Assembly: GCA_029556335.1 (NCBI GenBank)
Contig: JAKQFA010000006.1
Location: forward strand, 1-64,000
From: Methanobacteriota archaeon
GTDB lineage: Archaea > Methanobacteriota > Methanobacteria > Methanobacteriales > Methanobacteriaceae
Reading direction: 5' to 3'
DNA length: 64,000 nt
Each line of letters starts with the position of its first letter. Position 1 is the first letter of the stretch. Below, piece by piece: positions 16,053 to 29,943 of this stretch. A model generated the notes under the pieces. That model had not been told where the DNA came from, searched no databases, and was given only the letters and a program-made list of their open reading frames with translations. A program made the translations under genes and the position numbers.

Positions 16053-17543
16053 ATGGTTAAAAATGCCTGGGAATTGGTAGATGCCTTTTTTAACGACTAC
16101 AAACTGGTTGATCATCACCTAAAGTCTTATAATGACTTTGTTGATCACCGTATACAAGATATAATTGACATAACAGAACCTATAGTCCTTGAACAGGGTG
16201 ATTACTCTATTCAAACAGGCCAACTGGAGATCAAGAAGCCTTTCATCAAGGAAGCCGATGGATCTAAGAGTAAAGTTTTTCCCACCGAAGCCCGACTTCG
16301 TAACCTTACCTACTCGGCTCACATGTACTTGGACATGGCGTTGACAAAGGGAGAAGAAGAACAAGACATGGAGAAAGTGTACATTGGTGAACTCCCAGTT
16401 ATGCTAAAATCCAATATCTGCCACCTAAATGGCCTTAACCGGGTCGAAATAGAGCAAAATGGTGAAGATCCCCAAGATCCTGGTGGTTACTTTATTGTTA
16501 ACGGTTCAGAAAGGGCTATCGTTACCATGGAAGAAATAGCCCCCAACAAGGTTATTCTAGAACGGATTGGGGAGAAGCAAGATCGCCGGGCCCGTGCCAT
16601 AGTCACTTCGATAAAGAGCGGATTCCGGGCTAGAATAACACTGGAATACCGAAAACCCCGGAAAAAAGGAGTTTTCCTGAGGATATCATTCCCTTACGTC
16701 CCGGGAGAGATACCTTTAGTGGTGCTGTTGAGAGCCCTGGGGCTTGAGAAGGATGTGGACTTGGTTAACAGTGTATCAGAAGAAAATGACATACAATTTC
16801 TGCTTATAGATGATATACAGACCTCGGAGATAACTACCACCTATGATGCCATCAAGTACATTGGTAATCGGGTGGCCAAGGGTATGACAGAGGAGTACAG
16901 GATAAAAAGGGCGGAAGACGTTATTGACCGTTATCTGCTTCCGCACATGGGGGTTGAATCGGATAAAAGGGCTGATAAGGCCACGTACTTGGCGGAGATG
17001 ACTGAGATGCTGCTCCAAGTGATCTTTGATGAACGTGAGCCCCACGACAAGGATCATTATGCAAATAAGAGGCTCAGAGTATCCGGAGATCTCATGGAGG
17101 ATCTTTTCAGGGTTGCCTTTACCAGTCTAACTCGGGACATGACTTATCAATTAGAGAGAAGTCTAACTAGGGGTAAAGAACCTTCAGTCAAACAGGCGGT
17201 ACGATCCGATGTCTTAACCGAGAATATCAAACATGCCATAGCCACCGGAAACTGGGTTGGTGGGCGTGCTGGTGTCAGTCAGCTCTTAGACCGCACCAGT
17301 TACATGGGAACCTTATCTCACCTTAAAAGGGTGGTTTCACCCTTGAGTCGTAGTCAACCTCACTTCGAAGCTCGGGACTTGCATCCCACTCAGTTCGGTA
17401 AAATCTGTCCCAACGAGACTCCAGAGGGTCCAAATTGTGGATTAGTAAAGAATTTGGCCATTATGGCTCGTATATCTGATGGTGCTGATCCAGATGAACT
17501 AGAACGGTCCATTAAGAAGATGAAACTCATAAATCCTATATAA
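16053..17543 (+). CDS. rpoB2: DNA-directed RNA polymerase subunit B'' (N-terminal half of B)
   Basis: The 496-residue protein is the first part of the split second-largest subunit. It contains the protrusion and lobe domains (GYFIVNGSERAIVTMEEIAPN) and ends in the fork region with HFEARDLHPTQFGKICPNET, PEGPNCGLVKNLA. The start is ATG 16053 because GGAGG at 16042-16046 precedes it; the open frame reaches back to 16029. Splitting of B into B'' and B' is usual in methanogens. It is separated from rpoB1 by 60 bases. Confidence 0.96.
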   Translation: MVKNAWELVDAFFNDYKLVDHHLKSYNDFVDHRIQDIIDITEPIVLEQGDYSIQTGQLEIKKPFIKEADGSKSKVFPTEARLRNLTYSAHMYLDMALTKGEEEQDMEKVYIGELPVMLKSNICHLNGLNRVEIEQNGEDPQDPGGYFIVNGSERAIVTMEEIAPNKVILERIGEKQDRRARAIVTSIKSGFRARITLEYRKPRKKGVFLRISFPYVPGEIPLVVLLRALGLEKDVDLVNSVSEENDIQFLLIDDIQTSEITTTYDAIKYIGNRVAKGMTEEYRIKRAEDVIDRYLLPHMGVESDKRADKATYLAEMTEMLLQVIFDEREPHDKDHYANKRLRVSGDLMEDLFRVAFTSLTRDMTYQLERSLTRGKEPSVKQAVRSDVLTENIKHAIATGNWVGGRAGVSQLLDRTSYMGTLSHLKRVVSPLSRSQPHFEARDLHPTQFGKICPNETPEGPNCGLVKNLAIMARISDGADPDELERSIKKMKLINPI

Positions 17544-17603
17544 TAAAGGGAGAAGAATTTATATTCATTTTATAAACTTCAATCTGCCATTGGGGGCGAA
17601 TCT

Positions 17604-19415
17604 GTGAAAAAAAGTAAGGTCTATATTAATGGAAAGCTTATTGGAACTTGTAAAGATCCAGAAGTTTTTGTGGAAGCCATACGTCAAAAAAGACGATCCG
17701 GAGCCATTTCCTCGGAAACGAACATCACCTACTATCATGATAACCACGAAATATACATCTTCAACGATCCAGGCCGTACTCGAAGGCCAGTTATCGTAGT
17801 ACAGGATGGAGAAGCACTGCTTAAGGATGAACATATACAGAAAGTGCAGGACGGGGAGATAACCTGGGATGACTTGGTAGCGGAAGGTGTTATTGAATAT
17901 TTGGATGCTGAGGAGGAAGAAAACACCTACTTGGCCATGTTCCCGGATGAATTAACACCTGAACACACCCATTTGGAGATTGACCCCGCCACCATGCTGG
18001 GCATCTGTGCTGGGATCATCCCCTACGCCAACCACAACTCCTCCCCCCGTAACACTATGGAAGCTGGTATGACCAAACAGGCCCTTGGATTGTATGTATC
18101 CAACTATCATCTACGTACAGACACCCGGGCCCATCTAATGCACCAACCCCAAGTTCCAATGGTAAAAACCAGGAGCATGGATGCTACTCAATATGATCAA
18201 CGTCCTTCTGGTCAAAATTTTGTGGTGGCAGTTATGTCCTATGAAGGATACAACATGGAAGATGCTCTAATTCTTAATAAAGCTTCTATTGAAAGAGGAC
18301 TGGCTCGTTCATCATTTTTTAGATCCTACGAGGCCTCTGAACGCAGATATCCCGGTGGACAGGAAGACAAATTCGAGGTTCCTGAGAATATTGTGCGGGG
18401 TTACCGCTCCGAAGAGGTTTACCGGAACTTGGATGAGGACGGCATAGTCAACCCCGAAGTGGAAGTAACTTCAGGAGATGTGCTGATTGGCAAAACATCA
18501 CCACCCCGGTTTCTGGAGGAGATAGATGAATTCGGAACCGTGGCTGAAAGGCGACGTGAAACATCGGTAACTGTGCGTCACGGAGAGCGTGGAGTGGTGG
18601 ATGCAGTGTTACTAACTGAAACCGTGGAGGGTAGTAAACTGGCCAAGATACGAGTCCGAGACCAGAGACAGCCCGAGTTTGGGGATAAATTCGCATCCCG
18701 ACATGGACAGAAAGGGGTGGTGGGGCTCATAGTTCCCCAGGAAAACATGCCTTTCACTGAGGATGGGGTAGTTCCCGACCTGATAATCAACCCCCACGCC
18801 ATCCCCTCCCGTATGTCAGTGGGGCAAGTGCTGGAAATGCTTTCTGGTAAAGCTGGTTGCTTGGAAGGACAGCGCATGGATGGAACACCCTTCAGTGGAA
18901 ATCATGAACTGGAAGTCATGGAACTTCTACGGGAGAATGGATTCGAAACAGCCGGCCGAGAATCCATGTACAACGGGATCACCGGTGAAAGGATAGAATC
19001 GGAAATTTTCATAGGCGTGGCCTACTATCAGAAACTGCACCACATGACATCTGACAAGGTATACGCCCGTTCCCGTGGGCCAGTGCAAGTTCTAACCCGA
19101 CAACCAACAGAGGGAAGAGCTCGTGAGGGGGGGCTCCGATTTGGTGAGATGGAAAGAGACTGTTTAATAGCTCACGGGGCTGCTTTAGCACTTAAAGAAA
19201 GACTTTTAGATGAATCTGATAAGTATGATGCCATTGTATGCTCGGAATGCGGGATGGTAGCTATCTACGATCGGATAAGGGATAAAAAGTACTGTTCCAT
19301 CTGCGGAGAATCAGATACATTCCCAGTTGAGATTTCATACGCATTTAAATTGCTTTTGGACGAACTCAAGAGCCTGTGCATATTCCCTAAGCTGGTTCTG
19401 GAGGATAAGGCTTGA
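17604..19415 (+). CDS. rpoB1: DNA-directed RNA polymerase subunit B' (C-terminal half of B)
   Basis: The 603-residue protein holds the hybrid-binding and wall domains of subunit B. Signatures are VMSYEGYNMEDALILNKAS at about residue 205, GDKFASRHGQKGVVG at about residue 360, and the clamp zinc motif CSECG...CSICG at about residues 546-566. GTG 17604 follows GGGGGCG by six bases. It forms the active-site cleft together with rpoA'. Confidence 0.96.
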   Translation: MKKSKVYINGKLIGTCKDPEVFVEAIRQKRRSGAISSETNITYYHDNHEIYIFNDPGRTRRPVIVVQDGEALLKDEHIQKVQDGEITWDDLVAEGVIEYLDAEEEENTYLAMFPDELTPEHTHLEIDPATMLGICAGIIPYANHNSSPRNTMEAGMTKQALGLYVSNYHLRTDTRAHLMHQPQVPMVKTRSMDATQYDQRPSGQNFVVAVMSYEGYNMEDALILNKASIERGLARSSFFRSYEASERRYPGGQEDKFEVPENIVRGYRSEEVYRNLDEDGIVNPEVEVTSGDVLIGKTSPPRFLEEIDEFGTVAERRRETSVTVRHGERGVVDAVLLTETVEGSKLAKIRVRDQRQPEFGDKFASRHGQKGVVGLIVPQENMPFTEDGVVPDLIINPHAIPSRMSVGQVLEMLSGKAGCLEGQRMDGTPFSGNHELEVMELLRENGFETAGRESMYNGITGERIESEIFIGVAYYQKLHHMTSDKVYARSRGPVQVLTRQPTEGRAREGGLRFGEMERDCLIAHGAALALKERLLDESDKYDAIVCSECGMVAIYDRIRDKKYCSICGESDTFPVEISYAFKLLLDELKSLCIFPKLVLEDKA

Positions 19416-19448
19416 ATTTAGGGTGTAAGAGGATAAGGAGAGATTAGT

Positions 19449-22400
19449 TTGACAGGAATTATAAAAAAGATTGCCCAGATTAATTTTGGCCTGCTTTCCC
19501 CGGAGAATATTCGTAAGATGTCAGTCACCAAGATCGTGACTCCCGACACCTATGATGAGGATGGATATCCCATTGAGGCGGGTTTAATGGATCCTCGTCT
19601 GGGGGTAATTGATCCTGGGCTCCGGTGCCGTTCCTGCGGATCTAAGGGTGGGGACTGCCAGGGACATTTTGGACATATTAACTTGGCCCGGCCAGTTATC
19701 CACGTTGGATTTGCAGATACTATACATAAAATTTTGAGGTCTACTTGTCGTAACTGTGGAAGAATATTGTTAACAGACCGGGAAATACTTGATTATAAGG
19801 AAAAAATTGATAATTTCCTGCGAAATGAAGAAAACATCACTAATGTTCTAAAGGAAATTTATAACTTAGCCCGTAAAGACGATTGCCCTCACTGTCATCA
19901 GTCAGAAACTGTCAGGGATAACTCAGAAAAATTGATGGAAAAATTCGAAGACCTTGTAAAAGAAATTGAGGGTTCTGGTCTGAAAGTAGATTCAAAAATC
20001 GTGGAACAAATAGAAAAAAGCTTTGAAACTCTCCAAACAGTTCTAGAAGAACAATTAACTTCCAGTCTCCGGATACGGGAACTTGAATCCCAATATGATA
20101 TATCAATGGATAAAACAAATCTTCTACAAGTTCTCGATACTATAAAAAACAAAAAAGATGAAGGTCTATCCACTATTGATGGGCGTAATCTTAAAAAGAA
20201 GGCAATGGCCAATTATGTGGAAATAGTTGACGAACTCTTAAAATTACTTGATAGCGAAATCCATGACTTCCAAAACAAAATGGATTCCCAGACCTTGAAA
20301 ACAGTTGAAAAATTTTTAGAGGAAATCAGCACTGTTTTTGAGAAAATTGATGAGAAAAACCAAGTAAAATTGGGAACATTCCATAAATATCTAAATGAAT
20401 ATGAAAAAACATTAAAAAAATTCTTAGAAACCTTAAAAAAATTTGAAGATGCAAAAATCGAGTTGCTTGTCAAGGCCGAAGCCACTCGCCGAACTGAAGA
20501 TGATATCATCAGACATATAGCTGAACTTGAATTTGAAGGTTCGGATGAAGAAGTCACCCATATAAAAGATTTAACTGAGAATTTAGTCAAAGAAATCGAA
20601 AAATCACGGGAAAAAGAAATAAAAGAAGATATAAAAATAGACAAACCCGTGTCTCTGGTGGAGGGTAACTACAAGCTCACACCTAGTGAGGTGCGGGATT
20701 GGCTTGAGAAAATCCCGGAAGATGATTATTTCCTGGTGGGAATCAACCCTGAAATTGCAAAACCAGAATGGATGGTCTTAACTGTTTTACCTGTCCCACC
20801 GGTAACGGTTAGGCCGTCAATTACCCTGGAAACAGGTGAAAGATCAGAGGATGATTTAACCCATAAGTTGGTGGATATTCTGCGTATAAATCAGCGTCTT
20901 AAGGAGAACATGGAGGCTGGAGCGCCACAACTCATTGTGGAGGATTTGTGGGAACTTCTGCAGTATCATGTTACCACTTACTTTGACAACGAGGCTTCTG
21001 GAGTTCCACCAGCCCGGCATAGATCAGGAAGGCCACTTAAAACTTTGGCACAACGGTTAAAGGGTAAAGAGGGGCGTTTCAGAAGCAACCTCTCGGGTAA
21101 GCGTGTTAACTTCTCGGCTCGGACTGTTATTTCCCCTGATCCTAACATTAGCATTAATGAGGTGGGTGTGCCGGAGATGATAGCCATTGAGGTCACGGTA
21201 CCGGTTTACGTTACAGAGTGGAACATTGAACAGATGAAAAAGCACATTGAGAATGGTTCCAAGATACATCCCGGTGCTAATTACGTTATCCGGCCTGATG
21301 AGCGGAAGATAAGGGTTTATGATGAGACCAAGGAGTCTATTCTGGAAAAATTAGAACCTGGTTACGTGGTGGAACGCCATTTAATGGATGGGGACATTGT
21401 ACTCTTCAACCGGCAACCATCTTTGCACCGCATGTCCATGATGGCCCACGAAGTCAAGGTACTTCCTCATAAAACCTTCCGACTTAACCTTTGCGTCTGC
21501 CCCCCCTACAACGCTGACTTTGATGGGGACGAAATGAATATGCACGTCTTCCAAACCGAAGAATCCCGGGCAGAAGCTAAATCCCTGATGAGGGTGCAAG
21601 AACATATATTGTCTCCTCGTTTTGGTGGCCCTATTATTGGGGGTATTCATGATCATATTTCTGGTGGTTATTTGTTGACTAGGGCAGGTTCGGTTTTTAA
21701 GGAGGAAGATGTCTTCCAGATGGTTAAAAAGTCTCAGCTCCCTATGCCTGAGCCTAAGAATCGTGATTGGACTGGTAAGGAGATATTCAGCTTACTTTTA
21801 CCTGATGATTTGAACATGGTTTATAAGGCTGAGATCTGCCGTAAGTGCGATGAGTGTCTGCGGGAAGAGTGTAAAAATGATGCTTACGTGGTCATAGAGA
21901 AAGGAGAACTTATGATGGGGGCTATTGATGAGAAAGCCTTCGGTGCGTTTTCCGGTAAAATCTTGGACTCTGTTGTTAAAGAGTATGGTACTGATCATGC
22001 TCGTCAGTTTTTGGATTCTGCGACTAAACTGGCTATATCTGGTATTATGAAGCGGGGATTCACCACCAGTACGGCTGATGAGGAAATACCCCGAGAAGCC
22101 AAGGACCGTATTGAGGAACTCTTAAATAACGCTGAAAAACGGGTAGAGCAACTTATTGAAGCCTACCACAATGAGGAACTAGAAGCCCTCCCTGGTCGCA
22201 GCCTCCGGGAGACCTTGGAGATGAAGATCATGCAAGTTCTTGGTGAGGCCCGGGATAAGTCAGGGGAGATCGCAGAAAGTTACTTTGGGATGGATAACCA
22301 TGCAGTGATAATGGCCTTAACTGGTGCCCGAGGATCCATGCTTAACTTAACCCAGATTGCAGCTTGTGTGGGTCAACAGTCTGTACGGGGTGGTAGGATC

Positions 22401-22781
22401 GAACGGGGATATCGTAACCGGACTTTACCTCACTTCCAGGAAGGTGAACTGGGAGCTAAAGCCAGTGGATTCGTACAATCCAGTTACAAGTCTGGACTGG
22501 ATCCCTTAGAATTCTTCTTCCACGCCATGGGAGGAAGAGAGGGGCTGGTGGATACGGCTATTCGTACGGCTCAGAGTGGTTATATGCAGCGTAGGCTGGT
22601 CAATGCCCTGCAGGATTTGAATGTTAACGAGGATGGTACCGTGCGTGACAACCGGGGAGTAGTTATACAAACCCGCTATGGTGAAGACGGAATCGACCCG
22701 GCCAAAAGTGACTTTGGTAAGGTTGCGGATATTGACAGGATCATTGAAGAGATGCGCATCAAAGCCAAGGCCGATAAATAG
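19449..22781 (+). CDS. rpoA1: DNA-directed RNA polymerase subunit A' with an extra helical insertion
   Basis: The product is 1110 residues, whereas the A' subunits I remember are about 870-900. The catalytic Mg loop NADFDGD is intact (D690, D692, D694). The clamp zinc ligands are visible: C60, C63, C70, H73, and a second set C100, C103, C146, C149. Directly after C149 comes a charged, helix-rich stretch at residues 151-394, after which the normal sequence resumes at IKIDKPVSLVEGNYKLTPSEVR. The remainder of the protein (ARHRSGRPLKTLAQRLKGKE, HDHISGGYLL, bridge-helix region) looks normal. The start is TTG 19449 after GGAG. No stop codons or frame changes interrupt the insertion. Confidence 0.96.
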   Translation: MTGIIKKIAQINFGLLSPENIRKMSVTKIVTPDTYDEDGYPIEAGLMDPRLGVIDPGLRCRSCGSKGGDCQGHFGHINLARPVIHVGFADTIHKILRSTCRNCGRILLTDREILDYKEKIDNFLRNEENITNVLKEIYNLARKDDCPHCHQSETVRDNSEKLMEKFEDLVKEIEGSGLKVDSKIVEQIEKSFETLQTVLEEQLTSSLRIRELESQYDISMDKTNLLQVLDTIKNKKDEGLSTIDGRNLKKKAMANYVEIVDELLKLLDSEIHDFQNKMDSQTLKTVEKFLEEISTVFEKIDEKNQVKLGTFHKYLNEYEKTLKKFLETLKKFEDAKIELLVKAEATRRTEDDIIRHIAELEFEGSDEEVTHIKDLTENLVKEIEKSREKEIKEDIKIDKPVSLVEGNYKLTPSEVRDWLEKIPEDDYFLVGINPEIAKPEWMVLTVLPVPPVTVRPSITLETGERSEDDLTHKLVDILRINQRLKENMEAGAPQLIVEDLWELLQYHVTTYFDNEASGVPPARHRSGRPLKTLAQRLKGKEGRFRSNLSGKRVNFSARTVISPDPNISINEVGVPEMIAIEVTVPVYVTEWNIEQMKKHIENGSKIHPGANYVIRPDERKIRVYDETKESILEKLEPGYVVERHLMDGDIVLFNRQPSLHRMSMMAHEVKVLPHKTFRLNLCVCPPYNADFDGDEMNMHVFQTEESRAEAKSLMRVQEHILSPRFGGPIIGGIHDHISGGYLLTRAGSVFKEEDVFQMVKKSQLPMPEPKNRDWTGKEIFSLLLPDDLNMVYKAEICRKCDECLREECKNDAYVVIEKGELMMGAIDEKAFGAFSGKILDSVVKEYGTDHARQFLDSATKLAISGIMKRGFTTSTADEEIPREAKDRIEELLNNAEKRVEQLIEAYHNEELEALPGRSLRETLEMKIMQVLGEARDKSGEIAESYFGMDNHAVIMALTGARGSMLNLTQIAACVGQQSVRGGRIERGYRNRTLPHFQEGELGAKASGFVQSSYKSGLDPLEFFFHAMGGREGLVDTAIRTAQSGYMQRRLVNALQDLNVNEDGTVRDNRGVVIQTRYGEDGIDPAKSDFGKVADIDRIIEEMRIKAKADK
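19899..20630 (+). other. Insertion of about 240 residues in the RpoA' clamp head
   Basis: This in-frame segment encodes residues 151-394 of RpoA'. It is rich in Glu, Lys, Leu and Ile, has almost no Gly, Pro or aromatic clusters, and shows heptad-like spacing (EKFEDLVKEIE, VEKFLEEISTVFEKI, KKFLETLKKFEDAKIELL), so it is probably a helical bundle or coiled coil. Its base composition is more AT-rich than the flanks. It starts after the CPHC zinc ligands and ends before the KPVSLVEG block. Confidence 0.8.
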
Positions 22782-22832
22782 GTTCATGTTAGATTGATTA
22801 TTGGGTACTAAATAGGCAACTAAGGTGGTTAT

Positions 22833-23987
<1,155 letters not shown>

Positions 23988-23998
23988 GGAGGCATTCC

Positions 23999-24295
23999 AT
24001 GGACGTAGATAGAGGAATTCGAGTAGCAGTAGACACTGGAAGTGTCACACTGGGGTCCGAAAAGACAGTACAGGCCCTGAAACTTGGAAAAGGAAAACTA
24101 GTCATCATAGCTGAAAATTGCCCCCGGGAAATCAGAGAAGACGTGGAACACTACTCACAGTTATCAAAAATTCCGGTTTACACTTACGAGGGCACCAGTG
24201 TGGATCTGGGTTCCGTGTGCGGTAAACCATTCACCGTGGCTGCGATGATCATCTCCGAACCCGGAGATTCAACCATACTAGAACTAATGGGGTAG
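23999..24295 (+). CDS. rpl30e: Ribosomal protein L30e
   Basis: The 98-residue protein is a member of the L7Ae/L30e RNA-binding family (VTLGSEKTVQALKLGKGKLV, then IIAENCPREIREDVEHY). It is a large-subunit protein found in the polymerase operon of most archaea. ATG 23999 follows AAGGAGG by six bases. The stop is five bases before nusA. Confidence 0.95.
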   Translation: MDVDRGIRVAVDTGSVTLGSEKTVQALKLGKGKLVIIAENCPREIREDVEHYSQLSKIPVYTYEGTSVDLGSVCGKPFTVAAMIISEPGDSTILELMG

Positions 24296-24300
24296 TTTTT

Positions 24301-24732
24301 GTGACCATCAAATTCACTACAAATGAGATAAGATACATCGCCCTGTTCGAGAGTATGACTGGGGCCACAGTCAAGGATTGTCTGGTGGATGAAGAAAACG
24401 GTAAACTCACCTTTCTGGTCAAAAATGGTGATATGGGCTTGGCCATTGGTAAGAGGGGAAGTACTGTATCCAAAGTCCAGAAAACCGTGGATAAAGGTGT
24501 GGAAGTTATCGAGCACTCCGATGATCAAGTGGAGTTTCTCAGCAACCTAATGTCTCCCGCCAAACTTCGAAGCATAAGGATACTTCAAAGGGAGAATGGC
24601 GAGAAAATAGCCACTATTGAGGCTGATTCTCGCAATAAAAGAACTGCTATTGGAAAGGGGGGTCAAAATATAGAGCGAGCCCGGATCCTGGCCAAAAGGC
24701 AGCACAACATTAGTAACATAGTAATAAAGTAG
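24301..24732 (+). CDS. nusA: NusA-like transcription factor (two KH domains)
   Basis: The 143-residue product has only the two KH domains of bacterial NusA, as in all archaea. The GxxG loops are GKRG in the first (MGLAIGKRGSTVSKVQ) and GKGG in the second (TAIGKGGQNIERARIL). GTG 24301 is used, five bases after the rpl30e stop. It binds RNA and probably acts in transcription termination or antitermination of rRNA or protein operons. Confidence 0.93.
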   Translation: MTIKFTTNEIRYIALFESMTGATVKDCLVDEENGKLTFLVKNGDMGLAIGKRGSTVSKVQKTVDKGVEVIEHSDDQVEFLSNLMSPAKLRSIRILQRENGEKIATIEADSRNKRTAIGKGGQNIERARILAKRQHNISNIVIK

Positions 24733-24783
24733 GAGATAATCAAGCTAAAACTGTATAAGTTTTTATTTAAGGAGGAATCATAT

Positions 24784-25209
24784 TTGCCAGGACTGTTTGC
24801 AGCAAAAAAGCTTAAAAAGAATCGACAACACTTCAGGTGGAAGGACACGTACTACAAGAGGAAACAGCTACGTCTTGACGTTAAAGCAGATCCATTAGAG
24901 GGTTCATCCCAAGCCAGGGGTATAGTGATTGAAAAGGTGGGTATCGAGGCCAAACAGCCTAACTCCGCCATCCGGAAATGTGTGAGGGTACAACTTATAA
25001 AAAACGGTAAACAGATCACCGCCTTCGCCCCGGGAGATGGGGCTATCGGATTCATAGATGAACACGATGAAGTGTTAATCGAAGGAATAGGTGGAGGATC
25101 AGGAAGATCCCGGGGAGATATCCCTGGAGTACGCTGGAAAGTCACTAAAGTTAACAACGTATCCTTGGAGGAGATGGTCCGGGGTAAAATAGAAAAACCA
25201 GTTAGATAG
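24784..25209 (+). CDS. rps12: Ribosomal protein S12 (uS12)
   Basis: The 141-residue protein has the decoding-site loop KQPNSAIRKCVRVQL and GRSRGDIPGVRWKV. TTG 24784 is the start, preceded by AAGGAGGAATC. It is a small-subunit protein that monitors codon-anticodon pairing. Confidence 0.96.
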   Translation: MPGLFAAKKLKKNRQHFRWKDTYYKRKQLRLDVKADPLEGSSQARGIVIEKVGIEAKQPNSAIRKCVRVQLIKNGKQITAFAPGDGAIGFIDEHDEVLIEGIGGGSGRSRGDIPGVRWKVTKVNNVSLEEMVRGKIEKPVR

Positions 25210-25219
25210 AGGTAATTTT

Positions 25220-25783
25220 ATGAGTTTTAAAGTTTTTGATAAGTGGGACCTGATGGAGGTGAAGGTGGAAGACATGGGTTTGGTTAACTACGTCTGTATA
25301 GACGAAATAATGGTTCCTCATACTATGGGGCGTCACGTCAGGAGACAATTCGCCAAATCCAGAGTTTCCATTGTGGAAAGATTGATGAACAAGATTATGA
25401 GGACAGAACGAAATTCTGGTAAAAAGAACAAGTCCTATAATATTGTTAAAGATTCATTTGACATTATAAACAAGCGTTCCAAACAGAACCCGGTTCAAGT
25501 CCTGGTCAAAGCGGTGGAAAACACAGCACCTCGAGAAGAAACCACCCGTATCAAGTACGGTGGAATTGGATACCAAGTAGCAGTGGACATAGCCCCCCAG
25601 AGGAGAGTGGACTTAGCTCTGGCCTTTTTAACCAGAGGAGCATTACAATCTGCCTTCAAACGAAAAAAATCTGCCCAGGAATGTCTGGCTGAGGAGTTGC
25701 TGCTGGCTGCTGAGTATGATACCAGAAGCTTCGCCATACAGAAAAAGGAAGAAAAAGAAAGGGTGGCTAGATCTGCCCATTAA
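25220..25783 (+). CDS. rps7: Ribosomal protein S7 (uS7)
   Basis: The 187-residue product initiates assembly of the small-subunit head. Family blocks are KSRVSIVERLMNKIMRT, NPVQVLVKAVENTAPREE and IAPQRRVDLALAFL. ATG 25220 follows AGAGGTAAT. The order rps12-rps7-fusA is the archaeal form of the str operon. Confidence 0.96.
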   Translation: MSFKVFDKWDLMEVKVEDMGLVNYVCIDEIMVPHTMGRHVRRQFAKSRVSIVERLMNKIMRTERNSGKKNKSYNIVKDSFDIINKRSKQNPVQVLVKAVENTAPREETTRIKYGGIGYQVAVDIAPQRRVDLALAFLTRGALQSAFKRKKSAQECLAEELLLAAEYDTRSFAIQKKEEKERVARSAH

Positions 25784-25806
25784 CCAAGATTTATTAGGTG
25801 ATACGT

Positions 25807-27999
<2,193 letters not shown>

Positions 28000-28010
28000 T
28001 GGACATCAAG

Positions 28011-28020
28011 CATAAATATA
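28011..28020 (+). promoter_or_regulatory. Possible TATA box of tuf
   Basis: CATAAATATA lies about 65 bases before the tuf ATG, suggesting a separate promoter in the 82-base spacer after fusA and a leader of some 35 bases with GGAGG. Confidence 0.35.
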
Positions 28021-28081
28021 GGGTTATCCTAAATACCTTAAGATGCTCTTTAAACTAATCTGTAATATGGAGGAATAACTT

Positions 28082-29323
<1,242 letters not shown>

Positions 29324-29334
29324 ATATCTACTAA

Positions 29335-29365
29335 GGAGGGCATCTTAGCCCTCTTTTTTCTTTTT
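29335..29365 (+). terminator. Hairpin with T-run between tuf and rps10
   Basis: GAGGGC at 29336-29341 pairs with GCCCTC at 29348-29353 and is followed directly by TTTTTTCTTTTT. It looks like a bacterial intrinsic terminator and lies in the 55-base spacer, with the rps10 ribosome-binding site right after it. It may attenuate rps10 relative to tuf. Confidence 0.6.
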
Positions 29366-29378
29366 ATGGAGGAGGAAC

Positions 29379-29687
29379 ATGAACAAAGCCAGAATCAAGT
29401 TAACCGGCACCGACCCCGAAAAACTGGCCTACGTCTGCGACCAACTTAAACGGATTGCAGAGAGGACTGGTGTGGATCTATCCGGACCCATACCCTTACC
29501 CACCAAGAAACTGGTGGTTCCCAGTCGCAAATCACCAGATGGTGAAGGAAAAGCCACTTGGGAAAAGTGGGAATTAAGGATTCATAAACGCCTAGTGGGT
29601 ATCGAGGCCGATGAACGGGCCATGCGTCAGGTCATGAAGGTCAACGTGCCTGACAACGTAAGCATCGAAATAGAACTTCGAAGCTAG
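29379..29687 (+). CDS. rps10: Ribosomal protein S10 (uS10)
   Basis: The 102-residue product has family blocks KARIKLTGTDPEKL, GPIPLPTKKLVVPSRKSPDG and ELRIHKRLVGIEADERAMRQ. ATG 29379 has GGAGGAGG just upstream. It is the last gene of the polymerase/str block. Confidence 0.96.
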   Translation: MNKARIKLTGTDPEKLAYVCDQLKRIAERTGVDLSGPIPLPTKKLVVPSRKSPDGEGKATWEKWELRIHKRLVGIEADERAMRQVMKVNVPDNVSIEIELRS

Positions 29688-29825
29688 AAAGGCTGAAACA
29701 AACAGCCTCTAAACAAATAACACCATACTCTTTTTGGTAACTGGGAAATCATTCCCCCCACCCATCAGGGTTGGATCAAAAAAAGGAATTTTGATTAAAT
29801 TATTCATGAAATAGAAATATTATTT

Positions 29826-29914
<89 letters not shown>

Positions 29915-29943
29915 TATTTTATATAATCTACTGTTTTGATGTA

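Noticed and set aside
19898..20644. Possibility that the extra RpoA' segment is an intein
   Set aside because: It lacks the Cys/Ser start, the HN ending and splicing-domain blocks, and contains almost no glycine or aromatic residues. A structural insertion fits better.
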